A stretch of 64,000 nucleotides of DNA from contig NZ_CP061295.1 in NCBI RefSeq assembly GCF_018687535.1, positions 1,612,001 through 1,676,000 on the forward strand, in the 5' to 3' direction. The DNA is from Polynucleobacter sp. MWH-S4W17 (GTDB lineage Bacteria > Pseudomonadota > Gammaproteobacteria > Burkholderiales > Burkholderiaceae). The translations under genes were made by a program, and so were the position numbers. Positions 34,045 through 44,656 of this stretch are shown here, one piece after another; position 1 is the stretch's first letter; the number at the start of each line of letters is the position of its first letter. The notes beneath the pieces are model-generated. The model saw nothing but the letters and a program-made list of their open reading frames with translations. It was not told the DNA's origin and made no database searches.

Positions 34045-34691
34045 TATTCAGCCATTGATAAAGGTGCGTCGGTGAGCTTCTGCAACTCATCCAAGGTAAG
34101 TCCAGGAACCATTTCACTCACAATCAAACCGTTTGGCGTTACATCAATAACGGCAAGATCTGTGTAGATACGGTTTACACAAGCCATCCCAGTGAGCGGA
34201 TAAGAACATTGCTCCACAATCTTAGCTTCACCATTCTTAGTTACGTGCTCCATAGTGACAAACACGTTTCTAGCGCCAATTGCCAAATCCATTGCTCCAC
34301 CTACGGCTGGAATGGCGTCTGGTGAACCTGTATGCCAATTTGCTAAATCGCCATTTTGAGCAACTTGGAATGCTCCCAACACACAAATATCAATATGCCC
34401 ACCCCGCATCATCGTGAACGAATCGCCATGATGGAAATAGGAGCCGCCCTTTAATAGGGTGATAAATTCTTTCCCTGCGTTGATCAAATCAGAATCTTCA
34501 TCCCCCTTAGCTGGAGCTGGACCCATGCCAAGAACACCATTCTCGCTTTGTAAAAATATTTCTTTATCGGCATCAAGGTAATTAGCAATCTTGGTAGGCA
34601 ACCCAATACCTAAATTAACGTAAGAGCCCTCCGGAATATCTTGGGCCACTCTTTGTACAATTTGCTCTCTAGTTAAACGTTGGTATGCCAT
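34044..34691 (-). CDS. pcaJ: 3-oxoadipate CoA-transferase, beta subunit
   Basis: The 215-residue subunit B has the conserved GSYVNLGIGLPTKIANYL and the catalytic Glu in LQSENGVLGMGP. The end VVSEMVPGLTLDELQKLTDAPL is family-typical. With PcaI it moves CoA from succinyl-CoA to 3-oxoadipate. It follows pcaI by 2 bp. Confidence 0.9.
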   Translation of the reverse strand: MAYQRLTREQIVQRVAQDIPEGSYVNLGIGLPTKIANYLDADKEIFLQSENGVLGMGPAPAKGDEDSDLINAGKEFITLLKGGSYFHHGDSFTMMRGGHIDICVLGAFQVAQNGDLANWHTGSPDAIPAVGGAMDLAIGARNVFVTMEHVTKNGEAKIVEQCSYPLTGMACVNRIYTDLAVIDVTPNGLIVSEMVPGLTLDELQKLTDAPLSMAE

Positions 34692-34693
34692 TT

Positions 34694-35362
34694 TTATTTC
34701 CCTTTCACAGCAACAACGTGCTTCACAAAAATGCCTGGTGTAATAACATGCTCGGGATCAATATCCCCCAATGGCACCACTTCATTTACCTGCGCGATGG
34801 TGCATTTAGCTGCGGTCGCCATAATGGGACCGAAATTTCTAGCACTCATTCGATAAGTAAGATTGCCCCAACGATCACCTTTGAAAGCTTTAATAAGAGC
34901 GAAATCAGCATGAATCGGATACTCAAGAACATAGCCTTTGCCATTAATCACTTTGCTTTCTTTGCCTTCAGCCAAGAGGGTGCCAAATCCTGTTGGGGTA
35001 TAGATAGCACCAAGACCAGCTCCTGCCGCTTGAACGCGGGCTGCTAAGTTACCTTGCGGGACTAATTCGAGTTCAATTTTTTTGGCGTAGTACAACTTAT
35101 CAAACTCATAAGAGTCAGATTGCCTTGGAAATGAACAGATAATCTTCTTTACTTGCCCCGCTTTTAATAAGGCAGCTAAGCCAAGATCACCATTTCCAGC
35201 ATTGTTATTTACTACTGTTAGCCCTTTGGCTCCATGCTCAATCAAAGCATCAATTAACTGCGCAGGCTGACCAGCCGTCCCAAAGCCCCCAATCATGACG
35301 GTTGAGCCATCTTTGATTTGTTTTATAGCTTCATATATTGAAGCCGATGTTTTATCAATCAT
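34694..35362 (-). CDS. pcaI: 3-oxoadipate CoA-transferase, alpha subunit
   Basis: The 222-residue subunit A shows DGSTVMIGGFGTAGQPAQLIDAL, VVNNNAGNGDLGLAALL and GFGTLLAEGKESKVINGKGYVLE, all typical of class I CoA-transferase A subunits. It overlaps the end of benE by 8 bp, so translation is coupled to the upstream benzoate genes. Confidence 0.9.
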   Translation of the reverse strand: MIDKTSASIYEAIKQIKDGSTVMIGGFGTAGQPAQLIDALIEHGAKGLTVVNNNAGNGDLGLAALLKAGQVKKIICSFPRQSDSYEFDKLYYAKKIELELVPQGNLAARVQAAGAGLGAIYTPTGFGTLLAEGKESKVINGKGYVLEYPIHADFALIKAFKGDRWGNLTYRMSARNFGPIMATAAKCTIAQVNEVVPLGDIDPEHVITPGIFVKHVVAVKGK

Positions 35363-36553
35363 TCTTTTCTTTACTCTTTAAATTCAATAAATCTTTATCA
35401 AAAACAACATATGCAATAGATCCAATCACAATTCCCCAGAATGCTGATCCGAGACCTAAAAAAGTCATGCCAGATGCAGTTGCTAAAAATGTAATTGCGG
35501 CAGCCTCACGATGATCAGGCTCCTCTAAAGTGCTCATGAGGCTAGTGACGATTGCGCCAAGTAAAGCCAAGCCAGCCAAAAGCGCGATAAGCTCTTTTGG
35601 AAGACTGGTAAAAATGAGAACGATTGAACCTGCTAAGGAACCGCCAATTAAAAAGAAAACGCCGCTGAAAATGCCTGCAACATATCGCTTGTTTGGATCT
35701 TCGTTAGCTTCTTTGCCTGTACATAGGGTTGCCGTAATCGCTGCAGTCGTAGTAGTAATGCCACCAAAGAATGCGGTTACCAGTGACATGAAGCTTGTAA
35801 AAGTAATAATGGGCTTAGCGGGCACGTGATAGTTCGATAACTTGAGGATTGCCATTCCCGGCAAGTATTGACCAGTCAAACTTACTAGAACTAACGGTAT
35901 TGCAAAGCTGAATGTGGATTCCCATGTCCACACAGGAGCTATGAATGTTGGATGCGCCAAAGCTAGCCTGAAATTATCTGGATTAACATCACCAATGAGA
36001 TATGCCAGCCCGATTCCTGAAAATAAAACAACTAAGATCGCGAATTTTGGTATCAGCCTTTTGAATATCAGATAAATTCCAATCATCGATAAAGCCAAGG
36101 CAGGCATGGTTGATACAGATTTAAATATATTGATACCAAACTGAAACAGAATGCCCGCCATCATTCCAGCTGCTATTCCCTTGGGTATATGCTTTATTAG
36201 CTTGTCAAAGGTACCCGTAATGCCAATCAATAGAATGATCATTGCGGCAGTGATATAAGAAGAAATTGCCTCATTGACCGACATATGCGGAAATAAGGTG
36301 ATTAAGAGAGCAGCGCCAGGAGCGGACCAAGCAGTAATGATCGGCATCTTATATTTCCAACTGAGATAAATCCCGGAAATGCCACCACCAAACGATACCG
36401 CCCATACCCAAGAAGATAGAACTTCATTAGATACCTGAGCTAGAGATGCGGCCTGAAAAAATATCAGCATCGGCCCAGCATATGAAATCAATACAACTAG
36501 AAATCCAGCCGTAATTGAAGAGGGTGAAATATCTTCGAAAAAGGCGCGCTTCA

Positions 36554-36554
<1 letters not shown>
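35355..36554 (-). CDS. benE: Benzoate/H+ symporter BenE
   Basis: The 399-residue membrane protein has about 11-12 helices and the BenE landmarks SITAGFLVVLISYAGPMLIFFQAA, WKYKMPIITAWSAPGAALL and FGGITTTTAAITATLCTG. It imports benzoate with protons. Its start overlaps the end of benD by one base. Confidence 0.9.
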
Positions 36555-38866
<2,312 letters not shown>

Positions 38867-38870
<4 letters not shown>

Positions 38871-40237
38871 GCGCTCACCTGCTCTTGCTCAACTGCTTTT
38901 TTCATTGTTTCAAGCCAATAGCGATGCTGAACTGTGTACAGGCCCTCATCTTCAGTTTTTAGACCGCTCAATACGGGCTTTAGTCCAATTTCTTTAGCCG
39001 CATCGTCAGCGCCGTCAATCCAATGCTCTGAACCACGACACATATCGTTCCACTCGATCGTCTTTGCAGCAAAGCCTTCCTGGCAAGCTCTAAACTCTTC
39101 TAAGTCATCTGGAGTAGCCATACCGCTCACGTTAAAGAAGTCTTCGTATTGACGGATTCTTCTAGAGCGTGCTTCTGCTGATTCGCCTTTAGGAGCAATA
39201 CAGTAGATAGTGACTTCAGTTTTATCAACAGCCAATGGGCGCAGCACGCGAATTTGGGAGCCAAACTGATCCATTAGGTACACGTTTGGATATAAACAAA
39301 GATTTCTAGAGCGTTCAATCATCCAGTCAGCAATTGGTTTGCCAAACTTATCGGAAAATTCCTGGTGCCTCGGGAAATTTGGCCGGTCCTGTGGATTAGC
39401 CCACTTTGTCCAGAGGAGCATATGGCCGTGATCAAATGAATAGAAGCCACCACCCTGCTTACCCCACTTACCAGCATCCATCGCCTTGATGTTGTCCTCG
39501 CGAATTGCTTCTTGCTCTTTACGATGGTTGGTAGTTGCAGCGTAATTCCAATGAACAGCAGATACGTGATAACCATCAGCACCGTTTTCTGCCTGAAGCT
39601 TCCAATTACCGTTAAAGGTATAAGTTGAAGCGCCCTTCAATACTTCGAGTCCATCAGCAGATTGATCCACAATCATGTCAATGATCTTGGCGGCTTCACC
39701 CAAAAAGTCCTTTAAAGGGGCAACATCATCATTCAAGCTACCAAATAAGAAGCCGCGATAGCTTTCAAACTTAGGCACCTTCTTGAGATCGTGTGAGCCT
39801 TCCTTGTTAAAGCACTCTGGGTAGCCGGCCTCCTCTGGATCTTTTACCTTCAAGAGCTTTCCGCTGTTATTAAATGTCCAGCCGTGGAATGGGCAAGTGA
39901 AAGTAGCCTTGTTGCCGCGCTTATGACGACACAACTGAGCGCCACGATGGCTACAAGCATTCATCATGGCGTTCAGTTCACCCTGACGATTACGAGAAAT
40001 GAAGATTGGCTGACTACCAATATAGGTAGAGTAGTAATCATTGATGTTTGGGATTTGACTTTCGTGCGCCAAATAAATCCAATTACCCTCAAAGATGTGC
40101 TTCATCTCTAATTCAAACAAATCTTTATCGGTAAAAGCACTACGGTGAAGACGATAGTCGCCCTTCTCCTTATCCTCAATTAAGAATTCATCAAGGCTTT
40201 TGAGTTTTGGACTGTTATCTACATGAATTGGGATCAT
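38867..40237 (-). CDS. benA: Benzoate 1,2-dioxygenase alpha subunit
   Basis: The 456-residue catalytic subunit has Rieske ligands C95, H97, C115 and H118 ([14 protein letters not shown], then CPFHGW), and a non-haem iron site in [16 protein letters not shown]. It adds both atoms of O2 to benzoate to give the cis-diol. It starts 43 bp after the catA stop. BenA and toluate dioxygenase XylX are close relatives; the operon context (catA, benE) favours benzoate. Confidence 0.9.
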
Positions 40238-40280
40238 TTTTTATCCTTTATGAAGGGGGTGCAAGCACCCCAAATTCAAA

Positions 40281-41201
40281 TTACGCAGCGAAGTGGGCTC
40301 TATCAACAATTCCTGAAGCAGCTCCAGGCTTCTCAACCACTAAATGAAGATCAAAATCAATGGATACATAAGGCTTACTCACACCTTTTGCCTTCATTTC
40401 AGCTGGATCACTTACACGAACTAGTGGCGGTACCAAACCTTCACGACTAGCAAAAGCGAAGTCATCCCAGAGGTACTTGTCACCATCAATATTGATTTGA
40501 GTAGTTAACTTTCTATGACCAGGTGCCGTCACAAAATAGTGCACGTGCGCCGGACGCTGGCCATGGCGACCCAATAGATTCAATAATGCTTGGGTAGACC
40601 CATCCGGAGGGCATCCGTAACCATTTGGCACGATGCTTTGCATGGCATAACGACCATTCTCATCAGTGATGATCGTGCGACGTAAGTTATACGCAGGCTG
40701 AGTCTTGTCAAAGAATGAATAGCCACCCAATGTATTGGCATGCCACATTTCCACCTTTGCATTAGCTAATGGCTTACCATCCGCGCCAAAAACTGTGCCC
40801 TGCATAAACAGTGGATCAGCTTTATCCACTTCAGAGCCATCATCCATTCGAGCAAAACCTTTAGACTCTGGAGCGCCGGCAACATACAAAGGGCCTTCAA
40901 TTGTGCGGGGAGTTCCGCCTGCCAGGCCAGCCTTCTCATCAGCCTCATCGGAACGTATATCTAAGAAGCGCTCTAGACCAATACCGGGGGCTAAAAGACC
41001 CAATTCATTACGGGCACCGGCTTCTGAGAAATACTCTAAACCTTTCCAAAACTCTGTTGGGGTGATATCTAAGTCTTCAATCGCTTTGCATAAATCAGTC
41101 ACCAGGCGAAGAGTAATTGCCTGAACTCGCGGATTGGCAGGAGAATCCGCTGCATCTACGATCCATTCTTTTGCTAATTTTTCAATTTCTGTATGTTTCA
41201 T
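40281..41201 (-). CDS. catA: Catechol 1,2-dioxygenase
   Basis: The 306-residue intradiol dioxygenase has the expected ferric-iron Tyr/His ligands: PLYVAG, YNLRRTI, and HGQRPAHVHYFV with both His residues. The helical N-terminal linker (residues 1-100) is typical of catechol-specific dimers. It opens catechol to cis,cis-muconate. It lies 66 bp after catC. Confidence 0.9.
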   Translation of the reverse strand: MKHTEIEKLAKEWIVDAADSPANPRVQAITLRLVTDLCKAIEDLDITPTEFWKGLEYFSEAGARNELGLLAPGIGLERFLDIRSDEADEKAGLAGGTPRTIEGPLYVAGAPESKGFARMDDGSEVDKADPLFMQGTVFGADGKPLANAKVEMWHANTLGGYSFFDKTQPAYNLRRTIITDENGRYAMQSIVPNGYGCPPDGSTQALLNLLGRHGQRPAHVHYFVTAPGHRKLTTQINIDGDKYLWDDFAFASREGLVPPLVRVSDPAEMKAKGVSKPYVSIDFDLHLVVEKPGAASGIVDRAHFAA

Positions 41202-41267
41202 TTTGTATCCTTAATAATTAATTTGATTTACTAAATTTCAATGTTGTTGAGTTGAGTTTTCAATGGA

Positions 41268-41558
41268 TTAACTGTCATCTCCTCTTATAGAAGATGGATG
41301 TCTACATAAAGGCATTACTTCAATTTGCATATATGGGAAGAGTGGCAGTGTGGAAATTGCTGTATGCAACTCATCTACGCTCTCAACATCAAAAATGCTG
41401 ATATTTGCGTACTGACCTGCAATACGCCATAAGTGACGCCACTTGCCAGATGATTGCAAGCCTTGTGCAATCTCTTTTTCTTTTGTCTTTAAGGCTGTCG
41501 CTTCTGCTACCGGCATGTCCGGTGGCAAATTTACATTCATACGTACGTGAAATAACAT
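41268..41558 (-). CDS. catC: Muconolactone delta-isomerase
   Basis: The 96-residue protein matches the small CatC family throughout: MLFHVRMNVNLPPDMP at the start, SGKWRHLWRIAGQYANISIFDVES in the middle, then LPLFPYMQIEVMPLCRHPSS. It converts muconolactone to the 3-oxoadipate enol-lactone. It follows catB by 12 bp. Confidence 0.9.
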   Translation of the reverse strand: MLFHVRMNVNLPPDMPVAEATALKTKEKEIAQGLQSSGKWRHLWRIAGQYANISIFDVESVDELHTAISTLPLFPYMQIEVMPLCRHPSSIRGDDS

Positions 41559-41570
41559 GCTGTCTCCTAT

Positions 41571-42716
41571 TTAGGCAGTTATCAAATCAACTTGATCGGA
41601 ATGACCTTGTTGACGCTTTAAATAATTTATTTTTTCTATATCGAGCTGGATACCAAGGCCTGGGCCAGTTGGTACTTGCAAGCTGAAATCCTTGTAGACC
41701 AGTGGCTCAACCAAGATTTCCTCAGTAAGCAATAAGGGTCCAAATAACTCTGTGCCGAAGGCAAGGTCATTGAATGTTGAAAATACGTGGGCAGAGGCAG
41801 CAGTTCCTACTGCACCCTCAAGCATGGTTCCACCATACAAGCTGATACCAGACAGCTCAGCAATAGTTGCTACTTGAAGCGCTGGAAACAAGCCGCCGGA
41901 TTGATTAATCTTCACAGCGAATACATCTGCTGCATATTTATTGGCAAGCTCTAATGCATCACTAGGACCATGCAATGCCTCATCGGCCATGATGGCAACA
42001 TCAAATTGATTGGTCAGGCGAGCCATGCTGGCTTTATGAATTGCTTTAACTGGCTGTTCAATTAAATCAATGCCGCCAGCTTGCAGTGCTGCAATACCTT
42101 TAACTGCATTTAACTCGCTCCAAGCCTGGTTTACGTCTACACGAACACTAATATCTGGGCCCAGTGCTTTTTTGATTGCCAAGACATGCTCTACGTCAGC
42201 TTGGACTGAACGTAAGCCAATCTTTAATTTGAAGATATTGTGACGGCGCAGTGCAATCATCTTCTCCGCTTCAGCGATATCTTTATCAGTACTACCGCTT
42301 GCTAGAGTCCAAGCTACAGGCAACTGATCAAGAACTCGACCGCCAAGCAATTCACTAACTGGAATGCCTAAACGCTTGCCTTGTGCATCCAATAACGCAG
42401 TTTCAATTGCGCATTTTGCAAAACGGTTACCTTGAATAGTGGTACGCAACTTATGCATGACCTTAGCAACCTGGTCAGCCTTCATCCCAATAATGAGCGG
42501 AGCAAAATAGGTATCAATGTTTATCTTGATACTCTCAGGACTTTCTTCACCGTAGTTCAAGCCACCAATAGTGGTAGCCTCACCCCATCCCTCAATACCG
42601 TCATTACAAAGAATGCGCACCAAAACAAGAGCCTGGGCATTCATCGTGGCCACAGATAACCTGTGTGGGCGGATAGTCGGCACATCAACTATTAGGGTTT
42701 CTACTGATTTGATCAT
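41571..42716 (-). CDS. catB: Muconate cycloisomerase
   Basis: The 381-residue enolase-superfamily enzyme has the Lys pair in FKLKIGL, Asp ligand in VRVDVNQAW, Glu in LIEQPV and Asp-Glu in IMADEAL, with the second Lys in VFAVKINQSGG. It converts cis,cis-muconate to muconolactone. It is the first gene of the benzoate operon and is divergent from the LysR gene at 42817. Confidence 0.9.
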   Translation of the reverse strand: MIKSVETLIVDVPTIRPHRLSVATMNAQALVLVRILCNDGIEGWGEATTIGGLNYGEESPESIKINIDTYFAPLIIGMKADQVAKVMHKLRTTIQGNRFAKCAIETALLDAQGKRLGIPVSELLGGRVLDQLPVAWTLASGSTDKDIAEAEKMIALRRHNIFKLKIGLRSVQADVEHVLAIKKALGPDISVRVDVNQAWSELNAVKGIAALQAGGIDLIEQPVKAIHKASMARLTNQFDVAIMADEALHGPSDALELANKYAADVFAVKINQSGGLFPALQVATIAELSGISLYGGTMLEGAVGTAASAHVFSTFNDLAFGTELFGPLLLTEEILVEPLVYKDFSLQVPTGPGLGIQLDIEKINYLKRQQGHSDQVDLITA

Positions 42717-42797
42717 ATCTATTTCGTATAGTTTTTCGATAAATGAACTCTAAACAGGTCTTTTTGACGAGTCCAAGACTGATTTGGTATCCTTTTG

Positions 42798-42812
42798 ATA
42801 CTTAAAAGGTAT
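42798..42812. promoter_or_regulatory. ATAC-N7-GTAT operator for CatR/BenM
   Basis: ATAC TTAAAAG GTAT matches the published CatM/BenM binding consensus ATAC-N7-GTAT. It ends 4 bp before the regulator's own ATG and lies about 85 bp upstream of catB. A GTAT-N7-ATAC half-arrangement precedes it at 42787. It probably supports autorepression and activation of catB. Confidence 0.75.
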
Positions 42813-42816
42813 ACAT

Positions 42817-43731
42817 ATGGAATTAAGACACCTACGCTACTTTGTTGCTGTTGCAGAAGAAAAGAACTTCACTAGAGCTTCTGAAAAACTGTTCATTGCA
42901 CAGCCGCCCTTGAGCAGACAGATCCAACAACTCGAAGAAGAGTTGGGCGTAACTCTGTTTGTTAGGAACTCTCGACCCCTCAAGCTGACAGACGCGGGCA
43001 ACTTTTTCTATGAGCATGCCAAACAGGTTTTAGCTAGAACTGGCGAGCTCAAGGCCATGACTCAACGGGTTGGCAATATCAACCGAATTCTGAATGTCGG
43101 TTTTGTTGCATCAACGCTCTACGGAAAACTTCCGAAAATTATTAGAAAATATCGAGCCAAATTTAATTCCATTGAATTGCGGATGTATGAAATGACAACA
43201 ATGGAACAGCTCAAAGCTTTGAAAGATGGAAAGATTGATATTGGCTTTGGAAGAGTACGTCATGAAGACGCCAATATCAGACGGATTGTATTGAGGGAGG
43301 AAAAACTCATTGCTGCAGTTCCTTATGAGCACTCACTATCAAAATCAAACAAGCCCATCAACTTAAAAGACCTAGCCGATGAAAATCTCATTGTCTTTCC
43401 AAAAAATCCCCGTCCTAGTTACGCAGACCAAGTATTAAATGGTTTCAAAGAAAGGGATGTTCATCCCAAAAAGATTATTGAAGTTCGAGAATTACAAATA
43501 GCCATTGGCCTTGTTGCTGCAGGCGAAGGTGTATCCATTGTTCCATTTAGCTTGCAGGGCATGAAACGTGATGACGTTGTATATCTAGAATTAAATGAAA
43601 AGCATGCCTACTCCCCCATCATCATGAGCACTAGATCAATGGATAAGTCTGAAGAAATTAAGGCAATGCTTGATTTAATTTATTGCATCTACGATGAAGA
43701 AGGCATCCCATACACCAGAGAAGAACTTTAA
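42817..43731 (+). CDS. catR: LysR-type regulator of catechol/benzoate genes
   Basis: The 304-residue protein begins MELRHLRYFVAVAEEKNFTR and continues KLFIAQPPLSRQIQQLEEELGVTLFVR, identical in style to CatR/CatM/BenM. The effector domain carries NVGFVASTLYGKLPKIIRKYR and GLVAAGEGVSIVPFSLQ. These proteins respond to cis,cis-muconate, and some also to benzoate. It is divergent from catB across an intergenic region with an ATAC-N7-GTAT site. Confidence 0.85.
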   Translation: MELRHLRYFVAVAEEKNFTRASEKLFIAQPPLSRQIQQLEEELGVTLFVRNSRPLKLTDAGNFFYEHAKQVLARTGELKAMTQRVGNINRILNVGFVASTLYGKLPKIIRKYRAKFNSIELRMYEMTTMEQLKALKDGKIDIGFGRVRHEDANIRRIVLREEKLIAAVPYEHSLSKSNKPINLKDLADENLIVFPKNPRPSYADQVLNGFKERDVHPKKIIEVRELQIAIGLVAAGEGVSIVPFSLQGMKRDDVVYLELNEKHAYSPIIMSTRSMDKSEEIKAMLDLIYCIYDEEGIPYTREEL

Positions 43732-43749
43732 AAACTCTAAAAGACAAAA

Positions 43750-43771
43750 CCCTCACCATTGCTGATGAGGG
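43750..43771. terminator. Terminator between catR and the intron-bearing tRNA-Ile2
   Basis: CCCTCA and TGAGGG pair across a short loop, with A-rich sequence on one side and CTTTT on the other. The same structure, extended with compensating bases, is present next to the tRNA remnant at 19217-19244. Confidence 0.6.
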
Positions 43772-43781
43772 CCTGCTTTTC

Positions 43782-44074
43782 TGGTGGGCCCACCAGGACT
43801 TGAACCTGGGACCAAAGGATTCCGGTTTGTATTAGTTTCCTAACTCCCTGGACTATGCCTTCATCATATCGATTGCTCAACTTAGATGGGTGCCGTCTAG
43901 TCTCTACACCTTCAACAGCACTTTCACGCTGAAGCTTGGCTCGGCGTTAGCTTGTGCAGCTTTTGGCTACATTTAGCTTTCTCCGAATTTGACACCATCC
44001 CTTATGCAGTTTCCACGCATAAGGCACAACTTTCGCTATGAGTCCTCTGCTCTAACCAACTGAGCTATGGGCCC
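43782..44074 (-). tRNA. ileX: tRNA-Ile2 (CAU anticodon) interrupted by a group I intron
   Basis: The 5' exon (44074-44038, 37 nt) and 3' exon (43821-43782, 40 nt including CCA) fold into a standard cloverleaf. Acceptor GGGCCCA/TGGGCCC, anticodon stem GAGGA/TCCTT, loop CTCATAA, T-arm CCAGG-TTCAAGT-CCTGG. The CAU anticodon with the TTGGTC variable region fits the minor AUA-reading isoleucine tRNA, whose C34 is changed to lysidine, rather than elongator Met. It is the only complete tRNA-Ile2 in the window, 194 bp inside the right island border and downstream of the broken copy. Confidence 0.9.
43822..44037 (-). ncRNA. Group I self-splicing intron (Azoarcus-type) in tRNA-Ile2
   Basis: The 216-nt intron follows the anticodon CAU and ends in the expected terminal G (CCGG). 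Landmarks resembling the 205-nt Azoarcus tRNA-Ile intron: internal guide TTGTGCC (its GTG pairs with exon CAT), P2-like CCTTATGCGTGGAAA, TCAAATTCGG, AACGCCGAGCCAAGCTTC, GAAGGTGTAGAGACTAGACG (P7), ATAGTCCAGGGAG and a GAAA-capped P9. No homing endonuclease frame is present. It splits the 7-bp core that the island used for integration. Confidence 0.92.
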
Positions 44075-44086
44075 TAAATCGATACG

Positions 44087-44156
44087 TTTACTACACACCT
44101 TACTGCTGGTGCTTACCACTGCAAAACCACACTAAAACCGCATTTACTACACACCT
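44087..44156. repeat. 14-bp direct repeat, probable integrase arm sites (right end)
   Basis: TTTACTACACACCT occurs at 44087-44100 and 44143-44156. The reverse complement AGGTGTGTAGTAAA resembles the GTGTGTA words at 44171 and at the left end. Position inside the right core fits recombinase arm sites. Confidence 0.55.
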
Positions 44157-44170
44157 CGGTTTTTGCTTCG

Positions 44171-44190
44171 GTGTGTAAGTGGTGTGTAGT
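44171..44190 (+). repeat. GTGTGTA repeat pair near the right attachment core
   Basis: GTGTGTAAGT and GGTGTGTAGT follow each other directly, about 80 bp inside the right core. They share GTGTGTAAG with the left-end repeats. Confidence 0.5.
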
Positions 44191-44268
44191 GAATTTTAAC
44201 CACCAAATTCACCACTAACCTCTTGAATCTATTGAGGTCTTAACTTCAAGACCCCTAGGGCTTCTTTC

Positions 44269-44307
44269 TTATGAGTCCTCTGCTCTAACCAACTGAGCTA
44301 TGGGCCC
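44269..44307 (-). pseudogene. 5' half of an intronless tRNA-Ile2 gene (right attachment site of the island)
   Basis: The minus strand reads the tRNA from its first base (44307) through D-arm and anticodon stem to the loop CTCATAA (core 44275-44269), then departs to GAAAGAAGCC. It is the partner of the 3' fragment at 23269-23313. Its original promoter must lie at about 44308-44345 and could now transcribe into the intact intron-bearing copy 194 bp downstream. Confidence 0.9.
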
Positions 44308-44382
44308 TAACCACTCATTGTAATTGAAGGGGCTCTTCAAATGATTGATTGGTATGCACTTACTGAAATGTTGGTTTTTATT

Positions 44383-44410
44383 TAGATATACATTATTATA
44401 TGTATATCTA
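44383..44410. promoter_or_regulatory. Perfect palindrome upstream of vapB (operator)
   Basis: TAGATATACAT and ATGTATATCTA are perfect 11-bp inverted arms around TATTAT, directly before the AAGGAG ribosome binding site of vapB. It is a probable autoregulatory site of the VapBC complex, overlapping an AT-rich promoter. Confidence 0.75.
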
Positions 44411-44425
44411 AAGGAGATGAAAATC

Positions 44426-44656
44426 ATGGTCGTATCAAAATGGGGGAACAGCCTTGCCATTCGTCTACCAGCTCAAGTGGTCGAATTTTTAGAGCTAAAA
44501 GAAGGGGATGACATTGAGGTCCATGTTGCGGATAAAAAGCATTTCCAAGTTAAGAAGAAACCTTCCCTGCAGGATAGGCTTCAAAGTTTGAGAAAATTTC
44601 GTGGTCGCATGCCCGCTGATTTTCACTTTGATAGATCTGAATTGAATGAACGCTAA
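44426..44656 (+). CDS. vapB: AbrB/MazE-fold antitoxin (VapB-type)
   Basis: From the ATG at 44426, 9 bases after AAGGAG, the product has 76 residues. The swapped-hairpin AbrB DNA-binding motif reads VSKWGNSLAIRLPAQVVEFLELKEGDDIEVHV. The C-terminal tail (RKFRGRMPADFHFDRSE) is the part expected to wrap around the toxin. It overlaps vapC by 11 bp. Confidence 0.85.
   Translation: MVVSKWGNSLAIRLPAQVVEFLELKEGDDIEVHVADKKHFQVKKKPSLQDRLQSLRKFRGRMPADFHFDRSELNER

Noticed and set aside
43782..44074. Identity as elongator tRNA-Met (also CAU)
   Set aside because: The GAGGA/TCCTT anticodon stem, TTGGTC variable region and T-arm resemble tRNA-Ile2, and the intron type is known from tRNA-Ile(CAU). A covariance or identity-element check would settle it.
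44269..44460. Minus-strand frame ending GPIAQLVRAEDS
   Set aside because: This is a translation of the tRNA 5' half, a well-known false protein ending next to tRNA genes.
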